A DNA stretch of 64,000 nt, taken from assembly GCA_021464245.1 (NCBI GenBank), contig JADCRB010000065.1, forward strand, positions 1,620,689-1,684,688, written 5' to 3'. The position numbers were made by a program, and so were the translations under genes. This DNA is from Carallia brachiata. Lineage: Eukaryota; Streptophyta; Magnoliopsida; Malpighiales; Rhizophoraceae. The notes beneath the pieces are model-generated. The model was not told the origin of the DNA and ran no database searches. It was given only the letters and a program-made list of their open reading frames with translations. Below are positions 24,558-37,900 of this stretch, one piece after another (position 1 is the first letter of the stretch; every line of letters starts with the position of its first letter).

Positions 24558-25639
24558 CTTTTTACCGGGACGACGAGAGAAAGAGAGATTGGAAGCAAGA
24601 AACTCTCAACAATAATGGCCAGAAGTTTTTCTAAAAGAAAAGGAAAACAGAAGGCTATTAGGCTTCTTGTAATCTCGGAGTAGGATATGGAAAAAACAAA
24701 AGATTATTCACATTCATCTCCAAGAAACTACTTTGGTGATGTGAATCCTAAACTAAACGGGAGAAATCTGCCCACAAGATCCGCTTAGATACCAAGCAGG
24801 CAGGATTTGGATTTCAAAAATTTTATTGTTGGCCCATCAATCTGTGTACTTCCACTGTTTAAGAGATTTTAGTAAGTTTAAAAGTGAGATTAAATTTATG
24901 ATTTTTTAAATAATAATATTTTTTGGGAGACCGATAAATTATTGTTTTTTTCATGACATAATAAAAAATTTTAATTTTAAACTTTGTTTATTTTTTGTGC
25001 CGATAGAAATAGTCTATGGTTATTGAAAATGAAATTAATTAAAGGAATAAGTTATTGTTTTTTTCATGAAGCATTAAAATAATTATTTTTAAACTTTGTT
25101 TATTTTTTTGTCTTGATAGAAATAATCTATCATTATTGAAAACGAAATTGATAACAAAAAAAATTGATAATCAAATTTCAGATTTCTCAATTAAGAAATT
25201 CAACTGTTAATTTTTTAATTAAAAATTCCTAATTTTTTTTTATACATTAATATTTTGTTTTTGAACATTTAGGTCACACCTCTGCCGATGACTAGTAATT
25301 ACACCGCCTGATGGCAGTCCAGACCCAGCAGGAATTCCCATTTAGTATTTTACTTATTGTCCCATTTCTCAAAAAAAAAAAAAAATGTCCTCTATAAATA
25401 GACAAAGACTTCCCAAACCCATTACACAACCAGCGTGTTCTCTCAATCATCAAAGAAAGAGAGACTCGAGTTCTGCCATTGTTTTCTTTCTCCAACTGTT
25501 TCTTTCATCGTAGACCAATAAAGATCCAATCTTTGGCTTGTAGAAATTAGTCCAAGGTTTAATTCAAAGGCGAAGTTTTGGTCCACTTGACCAAAGTTAT
25601 CTACCACTGTTTTCTGCTCTTCTCCTGATCTTGATCATC
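24558..25639. promoter_or_regulatory. Shared upstream region of the divergent RING pair
   Basis: About 1.08 kb between two start codons facing away from each other. A TATA box CTATAAATA at 25392-25400 suits the plus-strand gene and gives an untranslated leader of roughly 210 nt. A CT/GA-rich stretch at about 25440-25500 lies in that leader. No clear TATA is seen for the minus-strand gene. Confidence 0.6.
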
Positions 25640-26200
25640 ATGTCCGCAGAGACCCAATATCTCACGGAAGCATGGCTGGTTGAAGAAGATGAACAACTTG
25701 GCAGTTCATCCTTTCCAGAAGCCATGTTCCTGATTGAAATATATGCAATGGACGAGCCATCAACGTTCAAGCAATTCCCAGTTGCCAAGAGCCATCTGAT
25801 GCATGACAGCATGTCTTGGTCTACCTTAGTCAACGTGCTTTCTCAGATGAATGTGCCCGCATCTGCTCATCCGGTTATGATTCAGAAAATCATGGAATGT
25901 GCACGCCAAGGTTTCGGATTGAACCAGAATATCGTTACAATTGTTGTCTGCCTTGGCTCTCAGCGGTCCTCTATGACTGTCTCGGAGGAGGCTCTCACGG
26001 AGTTCTTCAACTTGCAGGACCTGAGATTTGTTCCATGTCATTCAGAGCCTTGTGTGATCTGCTTGGAAGACATCTTGGTCGGAACAGACACTTCCCGCTT
26101 GCCTTGCTCGCATGTCTATCATGAAAATTGCATCAAGATTTGGCTGGAGAAGAGCAGTCTTTGCCCACTGTGCCGGTTTCAGATGCCTGGTCTTGGTTAA
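25640..26200 (+). CDS. RING-H2 zinc finger protein, 186 aa, paralogue of the divergent neighbour
   Basis: Intronless gene starting at the ATG at 25640 (MSAETQYLTEAWLVEEDEQ). The C-terminal 49 residues (about 138-186) are a complete RING-H2: CVIC, PCSHVYH, ENC, CPLC. The RING is about half identical to that of the minus-strand gene at 23856-24557, and a segment around residues 80-110 (IQKIMECARQ) aligns with MDRIVDGARR there. It is shorter because the acidic insertions of its neighbour are absent. The head-to-head arrangement suggests an inverted local duplication followed by divergence. Likely a soluble E3 ligase; substrate unknown. Confidence 0.85.
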   Translation: MSAETQYLTEAWLVEEDEQLGSSSFPEAMFLIEIYAMDEPSTFKQFPVAKSHLMHDSMSWSTLVNVLSQMNVPASAHPVMIQKIMECARQGFGLNQNIVTIVVCLGSQRSSMTVSEEALTEFFNLQDLRFVPCHSEPCVICLEDILVGTDTSRLPCSHVYHENCIKIWLEKSSLCPLCRFQMPGLG

Positions 26201-26242
26201 TTAAACTCTAGTCATTGCCCATTTCGTCTGCAGAAAACTAAT

Positions 26243-26308
26243 TGTCAACAAGTTAATTTTTGCAATTGGAATAAATGTCAACAAGTTAAATTTTGCAATT
26301 GGAATAAA
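26243..26308. repeat. 33-bp tandem duplication in the 3' flank of the RING gene
   Basis: TGTCAACAAGTTAATTTTTG begins a unit at 26243-26275. The next unit, 26276-26308, differs by one base. It lies just after the stop codon, probably in the 3' untranslated region. Confidence 0.85.
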
Positions 26309-26335
26309 TCTTTTGGCGACTATTATTTCTTATCT

Positions 26336-26388
26336 TTTTCATTGATTTTTTTTTTTTTTTTGGCCATGTTTTCCCTTTTCATTGATTT
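26336..26388 (-). mobile_element. 27-bp poly(A) micro-insertion with 13-bp target duplication
   Basis: TTTTCATTGATTT at 26336-26348 recurs exactly at 26376-26388. Between them the minus strand reads GGAAAACATGGCCA and then an A run. Confidence 0.7.
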
Positions 26389-27007
26389 GCGTCTTCAACC
26401 AAGTGGAATTCTGGAATAGATGGATTTAGCCTATTGGTTAAAGGGGAATTGGGTTCCTACTTCCTTGATCAAGTAGGCATGAAGTCAAACAGGGATATTT
26501 CCTCATTGAAAAGCTGGCCTAATTCCAGCAATAAAATCGCTTGCATTGGCAAGTTACTTGAAAATTGAGCAATCTTCAGTTTGCACTTTTAATCATGGTT
26601 CCTAAGAGGCAATGCTCACTAGTTGTGTCCAGTTTGTTGTAATTTGTTATTGGTTCACAATCAGTTCATCCAATTACGTTAGTTAAAACTTCTGTTGGTG
26701 ACAAATGAAAAGGATACACCAACCAGATTATTGTTACCTTGGACATTCACATTTTTGGTCCAATAGAGGAGCAAGTATTCAAGGAAAGATCCATTATTTT
26801 GCAATAAAATTAATATACACACCTAACTGCTTGATGATACCCGGATAAAAAGTAAAGATTCAAACAAAAAAAAAAAAAAACCAAGTAATGAAAATCCATC
26901 AAATTGGTGCTGAAGTCTTTGGACAGAATGACCGAAACTATGCTAACTATTCATCCAATGAACGGATTAAAAAGACGAACCTAAATGCAGTGTGTAAGTG
27001 AAGAAAT

Positions 27008-28942
27008 CTACTCGGCTGTGAACCTATAGAGCATGACATGCTCATAAGTCTCTCCAGGATTCACAATCTGGGAAGGGAAGTTGGGGTGATTGACAGAGTC
27101 AGGGAACCCTTGAGTTTCAAGGCAAAGTCCAGCATGTTGTCGATAAACGAATCCGCCTTTACCCTTAACCTGATGCAATTGATTACCACTGTAGAACTGC
27201 ACCCCAGGTTGGTTAGTCCACAGCTCCAGTTTCCTCCCAGATACAGGCTCCTGAACCACTGCAGCCCTCCTCAGATGAGTGGAATCCGAGCTATCTAACA
27301 CATAATTGATATCATATCCATTAGATAGCTGATTGAACATGGTGTCAATCTTGTGGGGTTTGCTGAAATCATAAGGCGTGCCTTTCACAGGGAGAATTTT
27401 TCCAGTGGGGATGAGATCATCATCCACTGGAGTGATTGCTGATCCAAAGATTTGGACAATGTTAGACAGGATGTTCCCACTGGTATGGCCACCAAGATTC
27501 CAATAAACATGAAAGGCCAGGTTCACTGGAGTAGGCTTGTCAAGGGGCTTGGCTACCATTTTCACGCCTAACTTGTTTGTGCCAATCAGCAGATATGTCA
27601 CTGAGACAGAAACATTACCGGGAAACCCTGCAGCAAAATCCATTGTTAAGAGTTTTTGATATGCTTCTTCATTTTATGATAACAAACTTCCAGTAAATTG
27701 GACTTTAACTGAGATTTATAACCTACTATAACATGCTTGTCCTAGTTCATAATTAATCCTCAAAAAAAATTAAATAAGAACTCGATAAATCAAACAGAAT
27801 TTGTTGGGACTGTTATCCTGTCAATGCATATACAATCCAATACATAATAATTGTCTAGATACAACAGAATCTGAAAGTAAGTTTCAAGAAAAAGTGTTAT
27901 GTACCTTCCTCGCCATCAAAGCTGTCATAGGTGAATGTTATGTGGCTATCCTTCTTGTAGCTATACACACTCCATATAACATCACTGTATCCTTTGGGGC
28001 CACCTGATGATAGCAAGACATGAACCAATATCCCATATATGTCAATTTCCCCTTTATTTTATTTTTTTTGGTGAATAAATGTTTTGTGAGGAGAAATTGC
28101 CAGCTTCAAAGAATAATTTGAACTTACATACCACCTCTTACCATTTAAACAAACAATGACAATTTATATATATATATGTACGCATCAATTTCAAAATTTC
28201 ATTAAAACAACAGATAAAAATTTGGATACTGTGTGTGTACCATGTAACATGTTCTTCCCTTCATTAGGTACCAACTCATAGTGGGTACCATTTAAACTGA
28301 ACTGAGCCCCTGCAATTCTGTTGGCAACACGTCCAACAATGGCTCCAAAATAAGTTCCATCATTCTGCAAGTGCAAAGTTAAACATTAATTGATTATATC
28401 TTCATATATTAGGCTCCTCCCATGTTAGTGCTAAATCCCATTTAATCAGAATTACACGGAGAGAAGAAAAAATTTGAGTGAGTTGAAAACAGGAAAGAGG
28501 AAGATAAAACGAATAGAACCTTATATTCGTCGATCGAGTCATACCCAAGAACGACGTCGTTCAAATTCCCTGAATAAAAGAATAAAAAAAGTTAAAAACA
28601 TTGAAACTAACAACACAAAAACCAACTAACTAACGTAGTTGGCCACCTGACCAAAAGTTAGAAAAAAAGTTGAGTGTTCCGATCCCAACAAAACATAAAA
28701 GAAAAAAAAAAAAAAAGGAGATAAGAAAAAAAATATTATAGAAAGGGAGAGTGAGTACCCTTTTTATCTGGGATAACAAAAGAAAGCATAATTGCACCAT
28801 AATTAGTGAACTTGGCAGTCATCCCCCCTTTCTGCAATTCGTATACTCCAATATTTTTCTGTGCTTGACAGCCATTGTTATTGGCCAACAACAAGGAGGC
28901 AAGCAAAATAAAGCAAAAAACAGAAGAAGGGGACGACGACAT
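27008..28942 (-). CDS. Aldose 1-epimerase (galactose mutarotase), secreted form
   Basis: Interconverts alpha and beta anomers of aldoses such as galactose. Five exons: 28942-28759, 28569-28520, 28364-28241, 28003-27905, 27627-27008; all phases agree and give 358 residues. The start at 28942 opens a signal peptide (MSSSPSSVFCFILLASLLLA, cleavage likely near GCQAQ), so the protein should enter the secretory pathway and act in the apoplast or vacuole. Catalytic positions of the GALM family are present: the His of NMLHG, the His of NLAFHVYWNL, the Asp of DINYVLD and the Glu of CLETQGFPDS. FHVYWNL replaces the more common HHTYWNL, but the catalytic second His remains. A TATA box is about 75 bp upstream. 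This gene shows no frame errors. Confidence 0.92.
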
Positions 28943-29015
28943 CTTCAGGATTGTGTACCAATCAAATCGATTAAGTTGATCAAAAGGGTGTCTCAAACTC
29001 CAATGCTAAATAACG

Positions 29016-29023
29016 TATATATA
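29016..29023 (-). promoter_or_regulatory. TATA box of the aldose epimerase gene
   Basis: TATATATA in reverse orientation, 74-81 bases before the start codon at 28942. Confidence 0.6.
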
Positions 29024-30079
29024 GGAAGGTTGTTTGGATTATAGCGAAACTCTAGATAATAAGGATAAGTGGTGCGTAACGATAGATATAGAAGAATAGA
29101 TAAGTGAGATCATTTTAAGATCTGATCAACGATTTTTTTTTCTTTTTCGCCGTTGATTAAAATATTTATGTAAAAATTATTTTGAGGAATAATACAAGAG
29201 AAATTTTAGAGAGTGTTTGATTTAACTTTTGTTATTGTTGCATCTGTTCAACTCTCGACGGTCCTAAATGCACTTGGTTACTCTTTTTTTTGCCATTGTT
29301 GAGGTCTTGCTAATTGCTAATTAAAATTATCTCCATCCAAAGCTCTTGGCATCAAAAACATCTCTACCAGCTTCCGCAATGTTACATCATAACAGAGAAA
29401 TTAAAATAAAAAGTTCGATAAAATCACCCAAAACTACTCTCAATCTTCTTCAATTGTTCATTTATTCTTAATTTGTTCATTTGTCTTTTTTCTTTTTTTA
29501 TTCAATTTTTAACCTTTCAGTCATAGAAAAAAATACATCTCCCACGAATTAGAATGTAATGAACCATTCCTCCAACCCAACTGTTCAAATCACAAATAAG
29601 AGTTGTTTTAACTTGAGTTGGCAGTTTTGTCTCGTTTGTAAAAGATCGAATGTAATGATCTGTTTGTCAAGCATATTCTCAAGGGTACAGAGGCATCTGA
29701 ACTCCAAGGAATAAATTAAATATCCAGCAAGCACGGAAGAAAATAATGGCGAAGCCAAGCACAGCAAGAGTTACATCCAGGACAGGGAAACACGGACAAT
29801 AAGAAAAGTGGAAATTACAATATAAACGATTAGAAATCAGTCCAAACCAAGCCAGCTGAGAAATTAATGTAATGTATGATTGTAGCATCACGAAAGTTCC
29901 AAAACCTATGATGTACATTCACTCGTGAACAAGTAAAAGGACTCGGCCAAGATATCTCAAACTATAGCACAAAGTTCCCAGTTTTTACGACATAATCGTA
30001 TACCAGAGACAGAGGAAGCAACTGCCATTAAAGCCAAGAATCCTTACGCTGGCTCCTGGAAAACCGCGGCTCAACCTAG
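29024..30079. other. Gap between aldose epimerase promoter and IQD 3' end
   Basis: The part near 30079 is probably the IQD 3' untranslated region. No separate gene recognised; the minus-strand frame at 29679-29918 has no family resemblance. Confidence 0.5.
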
Positions 30080-33000
30080 TTACCTCCTCCACTCCACCTG
30101 GGTTCCTTTTGCTGCACAATCAAACAATAGCCAGAATTGAGTTAAAATTTAAAAAAAAAAAAAAATTAGGACAAAGTAAGAGTTCAGTAAAAAGGTTGTC
30201 CTTATTACAAATTCCAATTCATTTGTATGCACTCAATGTAAATGGAAGAAAAGGTAATTCTAATACAAGATATATTTTTTGTTACCATTCCCATCTCTCA
30301 AAGACAACAGCGACCTCTCACCTTTATTCCCCAATTTAGCACCTGCATTAACTGCTCTCTGGGTCCTTGGTGACTCAGAGCTAACTTTGCTATTAGCGGA
30401 AGATGGCAAAGAATGACGCCGCGTAATGTTATTCTTCTCAGATTCATTCTGACTAACCTTGGAGAACCTTGTATCCTCAGCTTTGCCTTTGCAGATTCAG
30501 TTGCTGCCATATAGCTTGGCAGTGTTGGACTACTCTGCAACCCATTCTCTGCACGTTCTTGCTTTGATGCACTCGAAGTTTTCCGGCCAGATTTCGGATT
30601 TTCGTTGCTGGTTGGATCCTCCTTACAACCTAAATCTCCATTTGTCACAGAAGCATCCTCATACTTCCCATCGCTCAGCACTGAAGCCTTTGATTCGACA
30701 AAAGCTTCATCTCTCTGTGGTTCTTCAGATGTCTCATTGTTTGACACTGGGATTGTTTGAACACCTGGCAAATCAACAGTGTTTAAGGTTGGCAAGCTTC
30801 CCGCCAAATCAGTTTGTTTGGAGGTTACCAAGGTGCTTTCATTCTTTATTTTCTCACCTGAATTATCCATGCTCAGTCCCAATATATTATCACCTGTTGC
30901 ACGAGATGCCTTTTCTAAGCTTTGCTTTGGCTTCTCAACTTCAACCTCTGACCGAACAGAGCTTTCTAGTGTTGGGTTATGAACCTTTCTCAAGTTGCGT
31001 TTTACTTTTTCAAGCTCATTTTGCGGATTCTCCTGTACTGTATCTACTGGGTGGTTTGAAACTTTCCTCAAATTACGCTTGGGTTTCTCAAATTCAGAGG
31101 CTGCTTGCACAGTTATTATCAATATTTGCAGCAGTAACCCGACGAACACTGCGCTTAGGCCTATCGGTTTCAGTATCCACAGTTTGGCCATTAACATGCT
31201 TCCTCTGCATTTTTGCATGTGGAAGTTTCTTAGGTTGTGGAACAGGTTTCCAAAAGTTGGAAACTGACCAGCATTCTAACCAGCTTGAGACTGAATTTGG
31301 TTCCCCAGAATCATAAAAGAGGCGCAAAGGCATCACGGTGGGTGCTGAGACAAGAAGCTGCAGAAACAACCACAGGAGAGAATCATGAAAACATGACAAT
31401 AATAGGATTATGATGCCACAAAGATCCTCATGAGGGCCCCAACTATGTTAAATCTCAACATGACAAATGGCTATCCCTGCACATAGGACCATGTAATGGC
31501 AAACGCAGCCATTGTCACTTCATCTGACAAGCACGACTCAGATGTTTCTCTTGAACCTTGGGAGGGATGGCACCATTGTAATATCCATTAGATATGTTGT
31601 AAAATAATTTTTTAAATGCCAGAAATTTTCTGACCTCACAGACTTCAAAATATCATTGAAGATTGGCAGGTGAGGTCTCCCTTTGGTTCATGTCTCCCTC
31701 CTTATTGTTCATTCAGAGAAGGCTCACGTGTTCCACACAATATTCTGTGAAACTTTCCTTCTAAATATACCACCATCCCAACTGGATGGAGCACATAAGC
31801 TGGGACAAGGATTCGCATTTCCTCTATAAAGGCCTTATTGTGTACATAAATTAGCCATTGTTGATTATAAGCAATGTCTAATAGTCCATGCAATGCCTCA
31901 GTTCTTACCTTGCGAATGAAAGCATTCCCTGACATCTCTGAGATTCGGATAGACATGCTAACTCCGTTAGAATTAACAAGCTTGCTATCCTGACAAAAGT
32001 GTAAAAAAATATGAATTGATAGAAAAACTGCAACATGAAAGCCACCATTAGTTTATCTGGTCAAAATATGTGAATTCAACAATAGCGTAGTTCATGAAGT
32101 TTTCCCGGACCAGATGAAGACTATAATAAAAATGAACAATCATTTCACCAAATAAAATTGAAATTCACTACATAAAATTGCCAATTTATCAGGCCAAGGA
32201 CCACAAAATAATTTTGAGGGCCTGGGAGAAAACCAGTTAAGTATCTTTACATGGAGTATGCGCTCTTTGTTTACAAAGACCTCCACCCAGAGGTTAATAG
32301 ATGGGTACCTTTGCACTATATTAATAACCTCCAACCAGACTCTCTCTCTCTCTCTCCACACACACATAAAATTCCAAAAAAGGAATTATTGTAAACTAAT
32401 ATCATTTAAATGTACAATAGGTATGTATATATCATATATATATATGTATGTATGTATGTATGCATATCACTCAGATCAGCTGCTCACACAATCAAAGTCT
32501 AAGCAGATGAGGGGAACGAAGATAGAATTTCTTCCTCCTTAGTGCATAACATATGAAACAATGCATGATAAGTAGCAGAGGACTGATGTGGTTTCTCAAA
32601 AATTTAGCAGAGTCTCCACCTGAGTGCACTTTTTATAAATCTCTTGCCCAACATCTGAGCTCCTAATCTTTTTCCCGAGCAAGTGCCTGCAACTTGACGA
32701 TTCCCAGCATACAGCACAAGGTTGCAACAGCTTGTCTCCTAACTAAGTGCCCACGAATGACTGCTTGTAGCCTTATTATGCCTTTAAGGGCCTTAAATGC
32801 CCTACGAGCCTTCACAAGACAAACATATATCAGTGCATAGATGACAACCAGAAGATAAGTATTATGTGGTTAGAATATCAGAAAAAGAAAAAAAAAAAAA
32901 ACAGAAACATTTAGGAGATACAATGTCATGTTGCAGTGCCTACATTTCTTTTCTTGGCCCCAACATGAATACTGAGAAAGTATTACTACCTTCAACATTA

Positions 33001-33973
33001 TAATTCCATAAGAGGACCATATGGCAAACCATTTACAACGAAAAATTACACTGACTATCCTAGAAGTTAGACTAACTAATTCCTCAACTAAAACTAAAAG
33101 ATAATCCACAATATATTACTTGGTAAAGAACCAAATTTGAAAGGCAGGCATGACAAGTACCACTTCATATAGAGTGTGCACAGCAAGTCATAAAAAAGCC
33201 CACATGCACATGATAACAGAATTTGCATGTCTAATTAACAGACAAGAATTGAAAGGAGCATGGATTACCAAGTAACCCCTAAAAGCAGCCTGTGCAATGT
33301 TGCAGCTCTCTCTTCCCTCAGTTTTTCAGGATCAGATGGTTTGTCTTGAGTTAAGGATCCTTGTAAATTTTCATCTTGATTTCCTAGTAAGAATAGTTGG
33401 TCCTCATGCGGTAAGTTCTCATTTTCCTTGTTGTCTAGTTCTGATCTCCTTTCAGTTCTATTGGTTGTATTAAGGGAGGGATGTGAGACCCGAAGGAACC
33501 AAGATAGCATCAGCTTCTGATGCTTTACGGAAGTTGTCTTCTCATTACCAAATTTCTACACGAGACAATGTTAAAATCAGAAAGAGTACATAGACCATGG
33601 TATTAAGCATGTTAAGTACACATTTAACAAGAATGTCTTCAGCAAAAAATTCCCAGTGTAAATCTGAGATTGAACATTCGAAATGTAAAACAATAAGCTA
33701 GCCAAGAAGTCGGCAGCATGCGTCGCTTAAAAACACATTCAATGTCTTAAGACAGCAGAAACTTGTGAACCCACCATAAGATATGATGAGATCTGAACCA
33801 CAATTTCTACTCAACTAATTTCCCGATAGTTGTTGAATAGATCATTAAAACACTAGCTGTCAACTTTGCAAAAGTTAGCTTTGAATTACCTCTCTTCCTT
33901 TTCCAGTGTTAGATTTGGACGACTTCTTTCCGAATAGGACAGTCTTGATCCATCTTCCCGGTGATTTTCCCAT
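30080..33973 (-). CDS. IQD: IQD (IQ67-domain) calmodulin-binding protein, IQD31-like; several frame breaks
   Basis: IQD proteins bind calmodulin and act as scaffolds on microtubules and membranes or in the nucleus. Exons: 33973-33890, 33555-33269, 32809-32620, 31989-31909, 31357-30286, 30111-30080. Exon 1 starts MGKSPGRWIKTVLFGKKSSK, typical of the IQD29-32 branch. The IQ67 region (end of exon 2, exon 3) has stacked IQ motifs: AFRGYL, then ARRAFKALKGIIRLQAVIRG, then HLVRRQAVATL. Exon 5 has repeats of KPKRNLRKV, the block RRHSLPSS, and SYMAATESAKAKLR. The end is GTQVEWRR. As given the frame breaks in exons 2, 3 and 5: exon 2 (287 nt) lacks 4 bases, exon 3 (190 nt) lacks 2, exon 5 lacks 3 in all. 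Nearly all sit in short homopolymers. Corrected, the product is about 584 residues. Probably a functional gene with assembly errors. Confidence 0.88.
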
Positions 33974-34900
33974 ATCCAAGAAAACTAATACTGCACAATT
34001 CAAAACAATAAAATGACATGCCGCATGCAAAATTCATAGAATAAATATGTTCACTGCAATGCCCTCTGTGAAATAAGCAATTTTCATCAAAAATTTATCG
34101 GATGCTAAGGCAGGAAATGAAACACTTATTGTGCTTCTTCTAATTTTCTTTATTAGTTTAGAAGCTAACCCGGAAACCCACTTCCAGATACAGTTCCTCC
34201 AAAGAAAAACAAAAAAAATCCAAAAAAAAAAAAAAATTCTGGAACTGTTACATAAATCAAGCATGCCTACTACTGGAATCCAATTCCAATCACAACCCTT
34301 TGTGAATAAGAAAAACACATTTATTGTAGAATTTATCAAACATAAGTCAATAAATAAAATTTCCCACCTACATTTCATTCAAGCATGCTTAGAAATTTCA
34401 CAGAGCCATCACACTAGACATAAAAAAGAACCAAAATGAATAAAAACAACAAGCAAACACAAAAATTCAAAAAAAAAAAAAAAAGAATAAGTGAAGTGGA
34501 AGAAGCAAAGATCTAGTCCAACAATAGAGCAGTATAACTCAAAAAAAAAAACTCAAGAGACAAATGGGTTTGGAGATGGATCAGATCTGTTACTCACCTG
34601 ACTAATGCAGAAATGAAGAGATCCAAATCTACCATTCCCACATCATAAATCACCAATTTTAAAGTTTTTTTTTAAAAAAAAAAAGACAGAAAGTTCAAAT
34701 AAGTGAAGTAGACAAGCAAATAATAAAAAGCAAATTTATAACCAAACAGGAAGAAAATGTGAGAGATGAAGAGAGAAAGTACCATGAGTAAGCCAGTGAG
34801 TGTTGTTTTCAAAATGAAGCAAACTGCCTCTGGTGTGTGTTTGTGTGGTGTCACCTACTGCCTACACCGCTGACCTCTCTCTCTCTCTCTCTCTCCACTC
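33974..34900 (-). promoter_or_regulatory. 5' leader, leader intron and CT-rich promoter of the IQD gene
   Basis: A donor GTGAGT follows CATTAGTCAG near 34597, and an acceptor TTGTGCAG lies near 33990. This predicts an untranslated first exon and a leader intron of about 600 bp. A (CT)n microsatellite at about 34874-34897 lies upstream. Confidence 0.5.
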
Positions 34901-37900
34901 TTTAGTTATGTTGCCAAAAAACAAAAATGACATTTTAAAACTTTTATAAGGGTTTAGTGAGCTTCAATTAATTATCCCCTGCAAATGAGCTCATTTTAGT
35001 TGCCATTCATGTTGCCAATGTGAGTGGACTCGGGTAGTACTTAAATTGACGTTAAGCGAACTTCACTGTAAGATAAATTTAAAACTTAATAAGAATAAAT
35101 GTTAGAAGATTTAACTGTTTAGTATAATATTATAAAAAATTATCGTCAAATTATTCTTAACTCAAGAATAATTGGGCATTCAACTACCATTTTTTTGACC
35201 CAAAAACAAAAGCCACTTACAACTGCCTTCTACGGCGTGATTTAAGGAGAAGTGAGGTCTTACCGTGGGCACGAGTGCAGGGGATTTTATGGGCTTAAGT
35301 TAAATTAAATTTGAAATCGGGTGCGTTTTGGTGGGTGGGGCCGTGAGGTGCAGTTGCTTCGGGAACAGCTTATTTATTCTGGCGCATGATCGAAATTACG
35401 GTTGTACCCTCCGACTCTAAGTTTCGTTGCTTTTTACGCGCCTTAATGAGAGCGTGGATGATCTGGGACGTCCGCAGGTGACGGCAGATTCAGGGAAACG
35501 GCTTTGGGTGGCGAGTGTAGGAGCGTGAAAAGTTAAATAGTGGAGGAAGGGGAGGGCTGGTGGTGCTGCTGAGCTGGTGCATGGGCGCCACTCTGTGCAG
35601 CCGGGGGAGTGGCGAGAAAGTGATGCCTCCACCTGTCAGATTGTCAACCCCCCGCGCCTATAATTTATTTTTCCTTTTATTAATTTTCTTCTAATTTCAA
35701 TCATGTGACGAGTAGAAATGCTGCAACCAAATCTTTTTTTTACCATTTAAAAAAGAGGTATCCATTTCGTTATTATTAAAATATTATTATATAAAAAAAT
35801 ACTTTTTAATTATCAGTTTAGTAATTTTTTAATAAATGAATGAATTTTTTTATTTTTTTATTATTATTATTATAATTTTTATATTATATCGTATAATTTT
35901 ATTTAATACGTTATATATTATTATTATAAATTATATATCATATATTTCGTCTAACATACTATATATTGATAGTTATTTGACAGTAACTTAAAATAATAAT
36001 GACTTAATGGTATGATACTGCATAATAAAAATTTTTATAGAAATATATTATGAGGTAATTGTACGTGAGTTTGGTGATTAATTGAGGTGTTTATATCTAT
36101 TTGATTTAAGTTTTTATTTCTTTTGACTACACTCTCTCAATAAAACAACAATATATGAGTAGATGTGTGATTGTTGAGTTTCAGACATTCGTCACAATTA
36201 CTTGCAGTAGAGTGTCTCCCGACATAACCGATACTTACATGTTTTTATTTTTTGTGAATTAAAATGAGGCAGCGGCATTACGTTTTAATAATTTCGTTAA
36301 AAAATGTTGTGTTTTGTTTTAATATTATTAAACTTCTGATTTAACTTCTAACAGGTTACAGCAAAGTCAATATCAAGTAAAATATGTAGATTTAGTTTTA
36401 TTGAACATTTTAACTGTACTCAAACTCAAAGTCTTTTAATTAATATGTTCGACACGATACTATTACACCATAATGTTTGATAGGATAACAAATTCTTTCA
36501 GTACAAGGTTAAATTAGGAGGTTAATGGGACTTTGGCCTGAGGACATCACAACCATGCTAACATCTGTACTATGCTTTTTTTTTTTTTGGGATTTCCAAA
36601 AGAAAAAATGATAAGCATCAGGTAACGTTTCCTGAAGTAATGGTAGTTACTTGATGCAAGGCACAAGGGATTTTGTGAAATCTGATTTTCTATTATCGCC
36701 ACAAGAAATCACCAAGTCGGAGTGGGACTATGATTTTTACCGATACAAGATTGTTGAGTGCACAAGATTGACAAGTTTTTGGTGAAATTGTAAATTATAC
36801 TATATTTTGAGAGAAAAAAAATTATTGTGTAAATTTTATGATTAATTTTAGATGTTTAAATTCTTTTATTTTAGAGATTGAGAACTTACCACCGTTCTCA
36901 CTGTTACAAATTAATATTGTGGAGATGGGTTGTCATTTCTTCGAATAGTTTTCTTATTTTTATTTTTAGTACTTTTATTTTCTTCTTGTCAGCATAAAAC
37001 AAAAGTAATGGTAGTTAGTTTATTGTTATTGTTGGACCCGTATGGCCCAAGGCCATGATTTACCTTCGAATTTCTTCAAAATATAAAGTCTTGTGCTCTG
37101 AATATTTGCTAGTCTGTCGACAATTTGGTGCACATATTTTCCCGAGCTATTGTTACTTAGATTATTTAATATGCTATGTTACGTATATTAAAATTGGGAT
37201 TAATAAATTTATCTGTTATACTTAGTTCGGTCAACTAAGTAACTACGGAAAATCCTAGCATAGTTCTCACCGGCCCCAACATTAGGCCCAATAAACAAAG
37301 GTACCTTCACTTCTAAAAAAAATACCTCGGAGACAAGACAAAAAAAAAAAAAACCCTCAGAGATACTCCACATATATACATATAAATTTGGCTATAAGTA
37401 CTAACTTAACTATAGTATCAATGTATACATTTATTACTCATTACTCACATCACCGATTATTCTTAATTTTTGTATTGTTTTAAACATCAAAGTACTAACA
37501 TCCGGTAACCACTTAATATTTAGCCTCCTTATCTTATATGTACAATGCCCCCTTCCCTATTTTGAGCCTAACCCAATGCCCCAGTCTCAGAGTTTTGCCC
37601 AGACTAAGCTCACTGTCCGATTTCTAAGATCAATTCGAGTCCCCATCCCAAAACTTATATGATTAGTCACAATTCTCATTTGCTATGATTATCTGGAGGA
37701 AAAAAAAAGTTCTTTATATCCTCACTTGAAAAATGAAAATCTTTTGAAAACACTATTTTAAATTGAATAAAAAGATTCAAGAACAAAATTACTTCTCTTA
37801 AATGTTTGGAACAAATTCCAGCTATAATTTTGATGAGGAAAAAATTTCTGTCACACACTTTCTATCAACTTTTCGTTTTATTCCATTTTTCTAGTCTACC

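Noticed and set aside
30459..31316. Plus-strand open frame of 285 codons
   Set aside because: It is the antisense shadow of the large IQD exon.
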